A DNA stretch of 64,000 bases. Source: Clostridiales bacterium (GTDB lineage: Bacteria; Bacillota; Clostridia; Christensenellales; Aristaeellaceae). Below, one piece after another: positions 51,381 to 61,205 of this stretch. The stretch is taken from positions 62,001 to 126,000 of the forward strand of contig JAILIE010000065.1 in assembly GCA_024695415.1 (NCBI GenBank), read 5' to 3'. Made by a program: the position numbers and the translations under genes. The notes under the pieces are model-generated. The model had not been told where the DNA came from and ran no database searches. It worked only from the letters and a program-made list of their open reading frames with translations. Numbering within the stretch: the stretch's first letter is position 1; each line of letters begins with the position of its first letter.

Positions 51381-54020
51381 TTACTTCTTTTCGGCAATCG
51401 CGGCCTGAGCGGCAGCCAGGCGTGCGATCGGTACGCGGAAGGGAGAGCAGCTGACGTAGTCCAGGCCGATCTTGTGGCAGAACTCGACGGAGCTCGGATC
51501 GCCGCCGTGCTCGCCGCAGATGCCGACATGGAGCTTCGGATTGACAGGACGGCCCAGCCTGATCGCCATTTCCATCAGTTTGCCGACGCCGGTCTGGTCC
51601 AGCTTGGCGAAGGGATCGTTTTCCAGGATCTTGGCGTCATAATACGCGCTGAGGAACTTGCCCGCGTCGTCACGGCTGAAGCCGAAGGTCATCTGGGTCA
51701 GGTCGTTGGTGCCGAAGCAGAAGAAGTCCGCCTCTGTGGCGATCTCGTCCGCGGTCAGCGCCGCGCGCGGGATCTCGATCATGGTACCGACTTCATATTC
51801 GATCTTCAGGTCGCTGGCGGCAATCTCGGCGTCGGCGGTTTCCACGACGACCTTCTTGACGTACTTCAGTTCCTTGAGCTCACAGACCAGCGGAATCATG
51901 ATTTCCGGCTTCACATTCCAGTCGGGATGGGCCTTCTGGGTGTTAATGGCCGCGCGGATGACCGCCTTGGTCTGCATCTTTGCGATTTCAGGATAGGTCA
52001 CAGCCAGACGGCAGCCGCGGTGGCCCATCATGGGATTGAATTCATGCAGGGAGGAGATGATGTTGCGGATGGTTTCCACGCTCTTGCCCTGGGCCTTCGC
52101 CAGCAGTTCGATCTCCTCGTCGTTGGTGGGTACGAACTCATGCAGCGGCGGATCCAGGAAGCGGATGCACACGGGGCAGCCTTCCAGGGCTTCGTAGAGC
52201 TTCTCAAAGTCGCCCTGCTGATACGGCAGGATCTTATCAAGCGCGGCTTCCCGCTCTTCCACGGTGTCGGAGCAAATCATCTCCCGGAAGGCGGCGATGC
52301 GTTCCGGCTCGAAGAACATATGCTCGGTCCGGCAAAGACCGATGCCTTCGGCACCCAGCTCCCGCGCTTTCTTCGCGTCAGCGGGGGTGTCGGCATTGGT
52401 GCGGACGCGCAGGCGGCGGTACTTGTCCGCCCAGGCCATGATCCGGCCGAACTCACCGGCGATGGTGGCGTCCACGGTCGGGATCAGTCCGTCATAGATG
52501 TTGCCGGTGGTGCCGTCGATGGAGAGGAAGTCCCCTTCACCGAAGGTCTTGCCGGCCAGCGTGAACTTCTTGTTCTCCTCGTCCATGGCGATCTCGCCGC
52601 AGCCGGAAACACAGCATTTGCCCATGCCGCGTGCCACAACGGCCGCGTGGCTGGTCATGCCGCCGCGCACGGTCAGGATACCCTGGGCGCTCTTCATGCC
52701 GGTAATATCCTCGGGAGAGGTTTCCAGGCGGACCAGGACGACCTTTTCGCCGCGGTTCGCCCACTCTTCGGCGTCTTCCGCGGTGAAGACGATCTTACCG
52801 CAGGCGGCGCCGGGGGAAGCGCCCAGGCCCTTGCCGATGGGCGCGGCCTTCTTCAGGGCCGCGGCGTCAAACTGCGGATGCAGGAGGGTGTCGAGGTTGC
52901 GCGGATCGATCATGGCAACCGCTTCCTCTTCGGAACGCATTCCCTCGTCCACCAGGTCGCAGGCAATCTTCAGGGCCGCCTGCGCGGTGCGCTTGCCGTT
53001 GCGGCACTGCAGCATGTAGAGCTTGCCGTTCTCGACGGTGAACTCCATATCCTGCATATCGCGGTAATGGTTCTCCAGGATGTCACATACGCGGACGAAA
53101 TCGGCGTACGCTTCGGGGAACTGTTCCGCCATCTGGCTGATCGGCATGGGGGTGCGCACGCCGGCCACGACGTCTTCGCCCTGGGCATTGACGAGGAACT
53201 CGCCCATGAGTTTGTTTTCACCGGTGGCGGGGTCGCGCGTGAAGGCGACGCCGGTACCGGAATTGTTATTCAGGTTGCCGAAGACCATGGGCATGACGTT
53301 GACCGCGGTGCCCCAGCTGTACGGAATGTCATTGTCGCGGCGGTAAACATTGGCGCGGGGATTGTCCCAGGAACGGAAAACAGCCTTGATGGCGCCCATG
53401 AGCTGTTCCTTGGGATCAGAGGGGAAATCGGAGCCGATCTTGGACTTGTATTCCGCCTTGAACTGGGAGGCCAGTTCCTTCAGGTCGTCCGCCGTGAGTT
53501 CCACGTCGTAGGTGACGCCTTTCCTGGCTTTCATTTCGTCGATCAGCTGCTCGAAATACTTCTTGCCGACTTCCATAACGACGTCGGAATACATCTGGAT
53601 GAAACGGCGGTAGCTGTCATAAACGAAGCGGGCGAACTTGGGATCGTCGTTTCCGGCGATCATCGCGGCGACCACGTCGTCATTCAGGCCGAGGTTCAGG
53701 ATGGTGTCCATCATACCGGGCATGGAAGCACGGGCACCGGAACGGACGGAAACTAGAAGAGGATTTTTCAGGTCGCCGAATTTCTTCCCGTTGATCTCTT
53801 CCATTTTGGAAATGTATTCCATGATCTGGGCCTGGATTTCATCATTGATCTGACGGCCGTCCTCATAATACTGAGTGCAGGCTTCGGTTGAAATGGTAAA
53901 CCCCTGAGGCACGGGAAGACCGATATGGGTCATCTCCGCAAGGTTGGCGCCCTTGCCGCCCAGCAGCTCGCGCATGGTGGCATTCCCTTCACTGAAGAGG
54001 TACAGGTATTTTTTGGACAT
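51381..54020 (-). CDS. ppdK: Pyruvate, phosphate dikinase
   Basis: An 879-residue enzyme. The N-terminal nucleotide-binding domain (LLGGKGANLAEM, SVRSGARASMPGMMDTILNLG), the phosphohistidine swivel motif GGMTSHAAVVARGMGKCCV and the C-terminal PEP/pyruvate barrel (GTNDLTQMTFGFSRDD, CGEHGGDP) are complete. It interconverts pyruvate+ATP+Pi and PEP+AMP+PPi, common in anaerobic gut Clostridia. ATG 54020 begins MSKKYLYLFSEG; the short upstream extension is rejected. It has its own promoter. Confidence 0.98.
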   Translation of the reverse strand: MSKKYLYLFSEGNATMRELLGGKGANLAEMTHIGLPVPQGFTISTEACTQYYEDGRQINDEIQAQIMEYISKMEEINGKKFGDLKNPLLVSVRSGARASMPGMMDTILNLGLNDDVVAAMIAGNDDPKFARFVYDSYRRFIQMYSDVVMEVGKKYFEQLIDEMKARKGVTYDVELTADDLKELASQFKAEYKSKIGSDFPSDPKEQLMGAIKAVFRSWDNPRANVYRRDNDIPYSWGTAVNVMPMVFGNLNNNSGTGVAFTRDPATGENKLMGEFLVNAQGEDVVAGVRTPMPISQMAEQFPEAYADFVRVCDILENHYRDMQDMEFTVENGKLYMLQCRNGKRTAQAALKIACDLVDEGMRSEEEAVAMIDPRNLDTLLHPQFDAAALKKAAPIGKGLGASPGAACGKIVFTAEDAEEWANRGEKVVLVRLETSPEDITGMKSAQGILTVRGGMTSHAAVVARGMGKCCVSGCGEIAMDEENKKFTLAGKTFGEGDFLSIDGTTGNIYDGLIPTVDATIAGEFGRIMAWADKYRRLRVRTNADTPADAKKARELGAEGIGLCRTEHMFFEPERIAAFREMICSDTVEEREAALDKILPYQQGDFEKLYEALEGCPVCIRFLDPPLHEFVPTNDEEIELLAKAQGKSVETIRNIISSLHEFNPMMGHRGCRLAVTYPEIAKMQTKAVIRAAINTQKAHPDWNVKPEIMIPLVCELKELKYVKKVVVETADAEIAASDLKIEYEVGTMIEIPRAALTADEIATEADFFCFGTNDLTQMTFGFSRDDAGKFLSAYYDAKILENDPFAKLDQTGVGKLMEMAIRLGRPVNPKLHVGICGEHGGDPSSVEFCHKIGLDYVSCSPFRVPIARLAAAQAAIAEKK

Positions 54021-54098
54021 GGAAATAACTCCTCCTCGCTTTTCTTGCATACGGACGGATTTTTACAATGAATTCCGTCATGCGTTTCCGTACAAATT

Positions 54099-54127
54099 AT
54101 TATATCTTTTACCGCAGGACATTGCAA
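54099..54127 (-). promoter_or_regulatory. Promoter of ppdK
   Basis: Minus strand TTGCAA, 17-base spacer, TATAAT, 79 bases before the start. Confidence 0.8.
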
Positions 54128-54132
54128 GCCTT

Positions 54133-55857
54133 TTATCCCTGCACCAGGCTTGATTTTCTGTTTTCGGAGGCCGTGAGCATCTGCTGCGCGTAACCGGAGG
54201 CCTCCGGGGAAATCCCGTCAGCCCCGCTGATCATCCGGGCGATTTCACCGATCCTTCCCTTCCGGTCCAGCTCGCTCACACGGGTCAGAGTCCGGCCGTT
54301 CTCAGTTCCCTTGGAAACGAGGTACTGCCAGTCTCCCGCCGCGGCAAGCTGCGGCAGGTGGCTGACGCAGATGACCTGGTGGCGGCGGGATATCAGGATC
54401 ATCTTCTCCGCCACGGTCTGCGCCATGCGGCCGCTGATCCCGGTATCAATCTCGTCGAAGACCATCGTCTCAATGCCGGTATGGCAGGCTTCCAGCACTT
54501 TCATCGCCAGCATCAGGCGTGAGAGCTCGCCGCCGGAAGCGATCTTCGCCAGGGGCATCAGCGGCTCCCCGGGGTTCGGGCAGATCATGAATTCCAGGCT
54601 GTCGTCGCCGTTTTCAGACGGCATTTTCGGCTTTCCGCCGGTATCCTGCCGGAATTCCACCCGAAAAACGGTCTGGGCCATCCCCAGGTCGGACAGCTCG
54701 CGCATCATGTCCTTTTCAAAGCCGCGGGCAATTTCCATCCTGGATTCGCTCAGGCGGCGGGCGGCGGCGCGGTACACGGCGAGAAGCTCCTTGTGCTCCC
54801 GTCCCATCCGGGCGATGCGCTCCTCCAGCCCGTTCAGGTCCGCCAGTTCCTCCTCCAGCTTTTCATACGCGCTGAGCACGTCCTCCTCGGTGCTGCCGTA
54901 ACGCCTTTCGAGGCGCCGCAGGGTCTCCAGGCGGTTTTCAGCCTGCTCCAGGCGGACGGGATCATCCTCGTTGCGCTCCATCATCTGGTTCACCTGGAAC
55001 GCCACGTCCTCCAGATCAAAAAAAATGCTGTCGCAACGGTCCGCCAGCGTATCGGCGTCCGGTTCAAAGGACGAAACCGGCCGAAGCAGCCGGGCGGCCT
55101 CCCGTATGGACTGCATGGATCCGGACTGTTCGTCGCCGGACATCAGCAGGCGGTACGCGGCGTGCAGCGCGGTGGAGATCTTCGCCGCGTTCTGCATTTT
55201 GCGGATTTCCGCGGTCAGTTTTTCCTCCTCGCCGGGGTGGATATCCGCGGAGCGCAGGACTTCGATCTCCTTTTCCAGCTGCTGGCTGCGCATCTCCCGG
55301 TTTTCATTTTTCCTGACAAGGCGCGCATATTCCCGGTGATTGGCGATGAAAGCACCGCAGGCGTCCCGGACCTCGGAAAGGAGCCGACGGTGCTCCTCCC
55401 CGCCCATCTGGTCCAGATAATCCAGGTGCGTCCTGGAATCGGCCAGGAACTGGTGTTCGCTCTGTCCGTGCAGGTTCATCAGGAGGGGCGCGATTTCCCG
55501 CAGGAAAGACAGCGGCACCAGTACGCCGCATACCCTGCAGATATTCTTCCCGGATTCAGAAATTTCCCGGTATACCGTAACCGTCTGCCCGTCGTATTCA
55601 ATGGATTCCCGCTCCATCAGCTCCACGATCTTCGGGGACGGGGCGGAAAGGTCGAAAATGGCCTCAACAGAAGCTTTCGTGCAACCGGAACGGATCATCG
55701 TCCGGTCCGCGCGGCCGCCGAGAATCAGGATCACGGAATCCACCACAATGCTTTTACCGGCGCCGGTTTCCCCCGAGAGGACCTGAAGGCCGGGATGGAA
55801 CTCCAGGTCCAGCTGATCAATCAGCGCGATATTCCGGATGGAAAGAGATTGAATCAT
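54133..55857 (-). CDS. recN: DNA repair protein RecN
   Basis: A 574-residue SMC-like ATPase. Walker A GETGAGKS at 29-36, long coiled-coil arms (about 160-360), signature KIASGGELSRLMLAMK and Walker B TMVFDEIDTGISG. It holds broken DNA ends for recombination repair. It follows argR by 12 bases, the standard nadK-argR-recN order. Confidence 0.96.
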   Translation of the reverse strand: MIQSLSIRNIALIDQLDLEFHPGLQVLSGETGAGKSIVVDSVILILGGRADRTMIRSGCTKASVEAIFDLSAPSPKIVELMERESIEYDGQTVTVYREISESGKNICRVCGVLVPLSFLREIAPLLMNLHGQSEHQFLADSRTHLDYLDQMGGEEHRRLLSEVRDACGAFIANHREYARLVRKNENREMRSQQLEKEIEVLRSADIHPGEEEKLTAEIRKMQNAAKISTALHAAYRLLMSGDEQSGSMQSIREAARLLRPVSSFEPDADTLADRCDSIFFDLEDVAFQVNQMMERNEDDPVRLEQAENRLETLRRLERRYGSTEEDVLSAYEKLEEELADLNGLEERIARMGREHKELLAVYRAAARRLSESRMEIARGFEKDMMRELSDLGMAQTVFRVEFRQDTGGKPKMPSENGDDSLEFMICPNPGEPLMPLAKIASGGELSRLMLAMKVLEACHTGIETMVFDEIDTGISGRMAQTVAEKMILISRRHQVICVSHLPQLAAAGDWQYLVSKGTENGRTLTRVSELDRKGRIGEIARMISGADGISPEASGYAQQMLTASENRKSSLVQG

Positions 55858-55869
55858 CAGGAGCCTCCC

Positions 55870-56325
55870 TTATCCGTGAAAACTCAGTTTCAGCAGCCGG
55901 GCGGAAACCTCGGACGCGTCCGTCTCATCCCGCACCACGACAAAGACGGTATTGTCGCCTGCGATGGTTCCCAGGATTTCCGGCCACTCCATGGTATCGA
56001 TCGCTTCCGCCGCGACATTGGCTGAACCGCTCAGCGTCTTGACGACGACCATCTGCCCCGCGTGCTCCACGCTGACCAGCGAGTCGGACAGGATCCGGTT
56101 GAGACGGTCGTTGACCGCGGATTCCCGTCTGTCCGGCTTGGCATATTTATATCCTCCCCGGTCGCTGGTGACCTTGATCAGGCGCAGTTCCCGGATGTCC
56201 CGGGAAATCGTCGCCTGCGTCACCCGGTAACCGAGCATGCGCAGCTCAGAGGCGAGCTCCTCCTGGGTTTCGATTTCCTTGGCGGAAATAATCCGCAGTA
56301 TCTCGTCGTGCCTGGTGGATTTCAT
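55870..56325 (-). CDS. argR: Arginine repressor
   Basis: A 151-residue ArgR. The winged helix RHDEILRIISAKEIETQEELASELRMLGYRVTQATISRDIRELRLIKV and the C-terminal arginine-binding, hexamerising GTIAGDNTVFVVVRDE are present. It controls arginine metabolism genes, none of which are in the window. ATG 56325 is preceded by GGAGGCAAGACCCGAC; the track extension lies inside nadK. Confidence 0.95.
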   Translation of the reverse strand: MKSTRHDEILRIISAKEIETQEELASELRMLGYRVTQATISRDIRELRLIKVTSDRGGYKYAKPDRRESAVNDRLNRILSDSLVSVEHAGQMVVVKTLSGSANVAAEAIDTMEWPEILGTIAGDNTVFVVVRDETDASEVSARLLKLSFHG

Positions 56326-56342
56326 GTCGGGTCTTGCCTCCT

Positions 56343-57170
56343 TTACCGGCGCTCGGAGCTCCATTCAATCAGCTTGGTATGAAGCAGGGAAAAGAAGTGA
56401 TAGGGCCGCAGCCGGATCAGATGGATTTTCTGATCGGAACCGGTGACGACGACTTCGTCGCCCGCGCCGAGCGTGCCCATATTCACGCCGTCGATCTGCA
56501 ACTCGGCCGTCTGCGCGCTTTCGGCCTGCAGGCGGAAAACGATCCGGGATTCCCCGGAAAGGATGCAGGGGCAGTGCTGAAGGCTGTGGGCGCAGACAGG
56601 GGTCAGGATGATACAGTTCATGCCCGGATAAACGATCGGGCCGCCGGCGGACAGCGAATAACCGGTGGATCCGGTCGGCGTGGCCGCGATCATCCCGTCG
56701 GCTGTGAATACGGCGTACTGTTCGTCGTTGACCGTGCATTCCACCCGGATCAGGCGCGCGTAGCCGCCCCGGGTAATCACCATATCGTTCAGGGCGAGCC
56801 AGGAACCGCCCGTCCGCGGATTCCGGATCTGAAGGAGCATTCTCTCATCCGTGTCAAAACAGCCGGCCAGGATGGATTCGAGCGCGGAAAGAAGACGATC
56901 CGGTTCCTCCTCCGTGAGGAAACCGACCGTACCGAGGTTGACGCCGAGCAGCGGCGCGTGATACCGCATGGCATACCGGGCGCCGAGCAGCAGCGTTCCG
57001 TCCCCGCCGAACGTCAGGATCAGGTCCGGCACCGGAAAATCGGGATTTTCCTGCGGACGGACGCATTCGATACCGTGCCCGCGGAAAAAAGATTCCGCCT
57101 GCGCGGCGAGGCGCGACGCCTCCGGTTTTTCCGTGTGCGTAACCAAAGCGACTGTATGGAACACAAGCAT
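56343..57170 (-). CDS. nadK: NAD kinase
   Basis: A 275-residue kinase. GGDGTLL at 55-61, GVNLGTVGFLTEEE, and TPTGSTGYSLSAGGPIV carry catalytic Asp and NAD contacts. It phosphorylates NAD to NADP. It lies between tlyA and argR and has its own upstream promoter. Confidence 0.95.
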   Translation of the reverse strand: MLVFHTVALVTHTEKPEASRLAAQAESFFRGHGIECVRPQENPDFPVPDLILTFGGDGTLLLGARYAMRYHAPLLGVNLGTVGFLTEEEPDRLLSALESILAGCFDTDERMLLQIRNPRTGGSWLALNDMVITRGGYARLIRVECTVNDEQYAVFTADGMIAATPTGSTGYSLSAGGPIVYPGMNCIILTPVCAHSLQHCPCILSGESRIVFRLQAESAQTAELQIDGVNMGTLGAGDEVVVTGSDQKIHLIRLRPYHFFSLLHTKLIEWSSERR

Positions 57171-57187
57171 ACTCCCTTTCGGGGATT

Positions 57188-57216
57188 AATATACCATACA
57201 ATGCATAAATATTCAA
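57188..57216 (-). promoter_or_regulatory. Promoter of nadK-argR-recN
   Basis: Minus strand TTGAAT, 17-base spacer, extended -10 TGGTATATT, about 18 bases before nadK. Confidence 0.7.
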
Positions 57217-57233
57217 TCCTTTGAAAGAAGGGT

Positions 57234-58052
57234 TCAGCGCCCCGCAGAGAGCACGCGGTGCGCTTCGGAGATCACTTCGCTGACCCTTTCCGGGGATACG
57301 GGTTCCAGGCCGGGAGCCTTCCGGCGGATTTCCGAAATGAACTCGATATTGCCCTCCGGGCCGGTGATCGGCGAATAATCCAGGCGAAGCAGGCACAGGC
57401 CGGCGGAATCCGTAAACTCCAGCATCCGGTCGATGACCATGCGGTGGATTTCCGGGTCCCGTACGACGCCCTTCTTCCCCACATTCTCCCGGCCGGCCTC
57501 GAACTGGGGTTTGATCAGCGAATAGAACACCCCGTCCGGACCCATGATCCGGTCGGCGGCGGGAAGGATCAGGCGAATGGATATAAAGCTGACATCCATG
57601 ACGGTCACTTCCGGACGGACCGGAAACATGTCCTCCGTCAGGTACCGGGCATTGGTCCTTTCCATAACCGTGACCCGGGGATCGTTGCGGAGCTTCCAGT
57701 CCAGCTGGCCGTATCCGACGTCGATCGAGTAAACCCTGGACGCGCCGGAAAGAAGGCAGACCTCCGTAAAGCCGCCCGTGCTCGATCCGATGTCCATCAC
57801 GGTGCGGTTCCGCAGGTCGGCGTTGAAAACGCGGACCGCCTTCTCCAGTTTCAGCGCGCCACGGCTGACATACTGAAGCTGCGGCGCGCGGATAAGGAGC
57901 TCATCCTCCGGACGCACGGGTTCGGAAGCCTTCAGGATCTTCTTTTCCCCGATATAGACGCTGCCGGCCATGATCGCGGCCTGCGCTTTTTCCCGGCTTT
58001 CCGCCAGGCCCCGGTTCACCAGGGCGACGTCCGCTCTTACTTTTTCGGGCAT
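57234..58052 (-). CDS. tlyA: TlyA family rRNA (cytidine-2'-O)-methyltransferase/hemolysin-like
   Basis: A 272-residue protein: S4 domain (VRADVALVNRGLAESREKAQAAIMAGSVYIG) followed by an FtsJ-like methyltransferase (VMDIGSSTGGFTEVCLLSGASRVYSIDVGYGQLDWKL, MDVSFISIRLILPA, LIKPQFEAGRENV). TlyA methylates 16S and/or 23S rRNA; the haemolysin name is historical. ATG 58052 overlaps the dxs stop by 16 bases; the longer track frame lies inside dxs. Confidence 0.93.
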   Translation of the reverse strand: MPEKVRADVALVNRGLAESREKAQAAIMAGSVYIGEKKILKASEPVRPEDELLIRAPQLQYVSRGALKLEKAVRVFNADLRNRTVMDIGSSTGGFTEVCLLSGASRVYSIDVGYGQLDWKLRNDPRVTVMERTNARYLTEDMFPVRPEVTVMDVSFISIRLILPAADRIMGPDGVFYSLIKPQFEAGRENVGKKGVVRDPEIHRMVIDRMLEFTDSAGLCLLRLDYSPITGPEGNIEFISEIRRKAPGLEPVSPERVSEVISEAHRVLSAGR

Positions 58053-59923
58053 TTTCCATGCTCCTCCAGGTACCTGCTGATTCGTGACGCAATCGCGGCG
58101 GCATTGAGGCCGGCGTCCTCCAGCAGGCGGCTGTGGCTTCCGTGGGACAGGTACCGGTCGGAAATGCCGATGCAGTCCGCGGGCAGCGGGAGATTCAGCC
58201 GGCGGCATTCATCGGTGACAAAGGAACCGAAACCGCCGTGGACCATATGCTCTTCCAGGGTGAAGAAAGGAATGTCGGGGGAAAGCGAGGCGAGGAAATC
58301 CGTGTCCGCGGGTTTCAGCGTGGAACAGTTGACCACGGTGCCGCCCCGGTTTTCGCCGCGCAGGACGGCCTCCGCTTTCAGCGCTTCGGATACCATGCTG
58401 CCGCAGGCGAGGATCACGAAGTGCTCCCCGGTGCGCAAGGCATGCCATTTCCCGAAGGTGAACGGCGGGCGCGGGGCCTCCGTGTCCGGAAGATTCCGGA
58501 CCGCCTTGGAATACCGGATCGCGCAGGGACCGTCATGTTCGGCCGTCCAGCGGATCATATCCCGGAGCTCGTCCGGCTCGCAGGGGGAAAGAACGGTCAT
58601 ATTCGGAACGGGCAGAAGCTCCGCCAGGTCCAGGATTCCATGATGGGTCTGGCCGTCCTCCCCGCCGATTCCGCTCCGGTCCAGCAGGAAAACGACCGGC
58701 AGATTCTGCATGCAGACGTCGTGGATCATCTGGTCGTAGCCGCGCTGGAAAAAGGAGGCGTACACCGCAAGGTACGGACGCATTCCCCCGGCCGCGAGCC
58801 CGGCCGCGAGCGTAACGGCATGCTCCTCGGCGATACCGACGTCGATCAGGCGTTTCGGGTAGCTCTGGGCATAATGGTCCAGGCCGGTGCCGAGCTTCAT
58901 CGCGGCGGTGATGGCGACGATCCGCGGATCGTCCCGGGTCATATCCGCGAGCGTATCCGCCATGATATGGCCGCAGGAGGGGGAATCCGGCACTTCGATC
59001 CGGTCACCGGTCTCAATATAGAAGGGCGGCGTGCCGTGGAACGCTTCCGGACGGTCCTCCGCCTGCTCGTATCCGAAACCCTTTTTGGTCAGCACATGGA
59101 TCACGCAGGGGCTGCTGCACAGTTTCGCCTTCTCGAAGGTGGATTCCAGGCTGGAAATATCATGGCCGTTGATCGGACCGAAATACTGGAAACCGAGCGC
59201 CTCAAAAAACCCGATATCCTTTTCCCGGACCAGGACGCTTTTGATCAGTTTCTTGGTTCCGTGAATCAGGCGGTAGAGCGGGCGGCCGAGGACCGGAATC
59301 TCGGTCAGGTGGCGGACCCGGCGCTTGGCGCGCTGCCATCCGCCGCTGATCCGGAGGTTCGTCAGGTAGCGCGACAGGGCGCCGACGTTCGGGGCGATAC
59401 TCATCTCGTTGTCATTCAGGATGACGATCAGGCGGGTGCGGCTGTTTCCGGCGTCGTTCAGGGCTTCGTAGCACATTCCGCCCGTCAGGGCGCCGTCGCC
59501 CACCACCGCGATCACCTGGTGCTTCTCCCCCCGGAAATCGCGGGCCCTGGCCAGGCCGAGGGCGGCGGAAATGGCCGTGCTCGCGTGGCCTGTTTCAAAG
59601 CAGTCGTACTCGCTCTCACTGCGTTTGGGAAAGCCGGAGAGGCCTCCGTACTTCCGCAGCGTATGGAATGCGTTCCAGCGGCCGGTCAGCATTTTATGGA
59701 CATAGCTCTGGTGGCCGACGTCAAAAACCACGCGGTCCGCGGGCGTGTCAAAAACACGGTGGAGCGCGATGGTCAGTTCCACGATCCCGAGATTGGACGC
59801 GAGATGACCGCCGTTTTCCGATACGGTCCGGATCAGTTCACGGCGGATTTCTTCGGCAAGCTGATACAGTTCGTTTTCAGTCAGATGGGCCAGGTCCGCG
59901 GGGGAATGGATGTTCTCCAGCAT
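58037..59923 (-). CDS. dxs: 1-deoxy-D-xylulose-5-phosphate synthase
   Basis: A 628-residue thiamine-diphosphate enzyme. DVGHQSYVHKMLTGR, VGDGALTGGMCYEALNDAG with the ThDP motif ending in NDNEMSI, and the transketolase-like DRSGIGGEDGQTHHG. It condenses pyruvate and glyceraldehyde-3-phosphate, the first step of the MEP pathway. IspDF at 39-40 kb supplies later steps. It is located between ddl and tlyA. Confidence 0.96.
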   Translation of the reverse strand: MLENIHSPADLAHLTENELYQLAEEIRRELIRTVSENGGHLASNLGIVELTIALHRVFDTPADRVVFDVGHQSYVHKMLTGRWNAFHTLRKYGGLSGFPKRSESEYDCFETGHASTAISAALGLARARDFRGEKHQVIAVVGDGALTGGMCYEALNDAGNSRTRLIVILNDNEMSIAPNVGALSRYLTNLRISGGWQRAKRRVRHLTEIPVLGRPLYRLIHGTKKLIKSVLVREKDIGFFEALGFQYFGPINGHDISSLESTFEKAKLCSSPCVIHVLTKKGFGYEQAEDRPEAFHGTPPFYIETGDRIEVPDSPSCGHIMADTLADMTRDDPRIVAITAAMKLGTGLDHYAQSYPKRLIDVGIAEEHAVTLAAGLAAGGMRPYLAVYASFFQRGYDQMIHDVCMQNLPVVFLLDRSGIGGEDGQTHHGILDLAELLPVPNMTVLSPCEPDELRDMIRWTAEHDGPCAIRYSKAVRNLPDTEAPRPPFTFGKWHALRTGEHFVILACGSMVSEALKAEAVLRGENRGGTVVNCSTLKPADTDFLASLSPDIPFFTLEEHMVHGGFGSFVTDECRRLNLPLPADCIGISDRYLSHGSHSRLLEDAGLNAAAIASRISRYLEEHGKCPKK

Positions 59924-59963
59924 AGCTTCGCCACCTCAGTACGGGAAAACCGGCGGAAAGCCG

Positions 59964-61190
59964 TTAAATTCCCTTCGTTCCGGATAGTTTACCGGCGCCT
60001 TTCGCGCCCTTGGCGCCCTTGGCCCCGCCGGACGCGCTCTTCAGGATATCGCTGGTGAACGCGTAATTCGCGCGGTTTTTGTCCGATGCGGCCCTTTCCG
60101 CGCAGGCGATCATCCGGTCGATCAGTTTCGCGTAGGGCAGTCCGTCATATTCCCAGAGATAGAAGGCCAGGCTTCCGGGAATCGTGTTGATTTCGGTGAT
60201 ATAGAGCTTTTCGCTCGCCTTGTCGAACATATAGTCGATCCGGACGACGCCCTTACAGTCCAGCATCCGGAAAATCTGCCGGCTCAGGTCCTGGATCAGC
60301 AGCTTCAGCTCCTCCTCGATCGGAGCGGGCAGCACGCGGTGCAGGCTCGCCATTCCCTTGCTGCCGCCGGACGCGAGGTATTTTTCACGGAAGTCAAGGA
60401 ATTCGGTGGAATTCAGGGGCATCTCGATGGAGGAGGCGGTCACGTCGTCGTCGTATCCGAGCACGCTGCAGTTCAGTTCGATCGGATGGTCCAGGCCTTT
60501 TTCCACCAGCACCCGCCGGTCGTATTCGAAGGCGAGCTCCAGACTGTCGCGAAGCTCCTCCTCATCGTCCGCGCGGCTGACGCCGATGCTGGAGCCCAGG
60601 TTGGCGGGCTTGATAAAGACCGGGAAACCGAGCTGATCACGGACGCGCCCGATCACGTCATCGGGGGCGGACTCATACATGGAGCGCGTGAACCATTCGC
60701 CCGGAAGCACCGGCAGGCCGGCGCCGCGGAAAAACTGCTTCATCATGATTTTGTCCATGCCCAGGGCGCTGCCGGCGACACCGGTGGACGTATAGGGAAT
60801 ATTGGCCAGCTCCAGCATGCCCTGCAGCGTGCCGTCCTCCCCGTTCAGCCCGTGCATGACGACGATATAGACGTCGACGCGGGCGGCGATCTCCAGTTTT
60901 TCCTTCGCGAAAAGGCCCGAGCCTCTGGTATGGGTCATCAGGGCGCCGGAGCCGGATGTCAGGTCCGGGAATACCTTCGTGATGCCGGCGGCGTTCGGGT
61001 TGAAGGGCTGGAACGCGCGGATATCCGTCAGCTTATCCCCGGTATACCAGTTGCCGGATTCGTCGATATAGACCGGAATGACGTCGTACTGTTCCCGGTC
61101 GACATGGCGCATCAGCTGGATCGCGCTGATGATCGCCACTTCCCGCTCGCAGCTCCGGCTTCCGAAAATGACACCGATTTGCTTTTTCAT
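59964..61190 (-). CDS. ddl: D-alanine--D-alanine ligase
   Basis: A 408-residue ATP-grasp ligase. GVIFGSRSCEREVAIISAIQLM, HGLNGEDGTLQGMLEL, KPANLGSSIGVSRA and the C-terminal EINTIPGSLAFYLWE form the two substrate sites and the metal site. It makes the D-Ala-D-Ala dipeptide that MurF adds. The last about 20 residues are a low-complexity Gly-Ala-Lys repeat, outside the normal Ddl fold. It follows murF by 15 bases. Confidence 0.94.
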   Translation of the reverse strand: MKKQIGVIFGSRSCEREVAIISAIQLMRHVDREQYDVIPVYIDESGNWYTGDKLTDIRAFQPFNPNAAGITKVFPDLTSGSGALMTHTRGSGLFAKEKLEIAARVDVYIVVMHGLNGEDGTLQGMLELANIPYTSTGVAGSALGMDKIMMKQFFRGAGLPVLPGEWFTRSMYESAPDDVIGRVRDQLGFPVFIKPANLGSSIGVSRADDEEELRDSLELAFEYDRRVLVEKGLDHPIELNCSVLGYDDDVTASSIEMPLNSTEFLDFREKYLASGGSKGMASLHRVLPAPIEEELKLLIQDLSRQIFRMLDCKGVVRIDYMFDKASEKLYITEINTIPGSLAFYLWEYDGLPYAKLIDRMIACAERAASDKNRANYAFTSDILKSASGGAKGAKGAKGAGKLSGTKGI

Positions 61191-61205
61191 ACTCTTTCCT
61201 CCGCG

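Noticed and set aside
51366-53756. A 796-residue plus-strand ORF over ppdK
   Set aside because: Antisense shadow of the complete ppdK gene.
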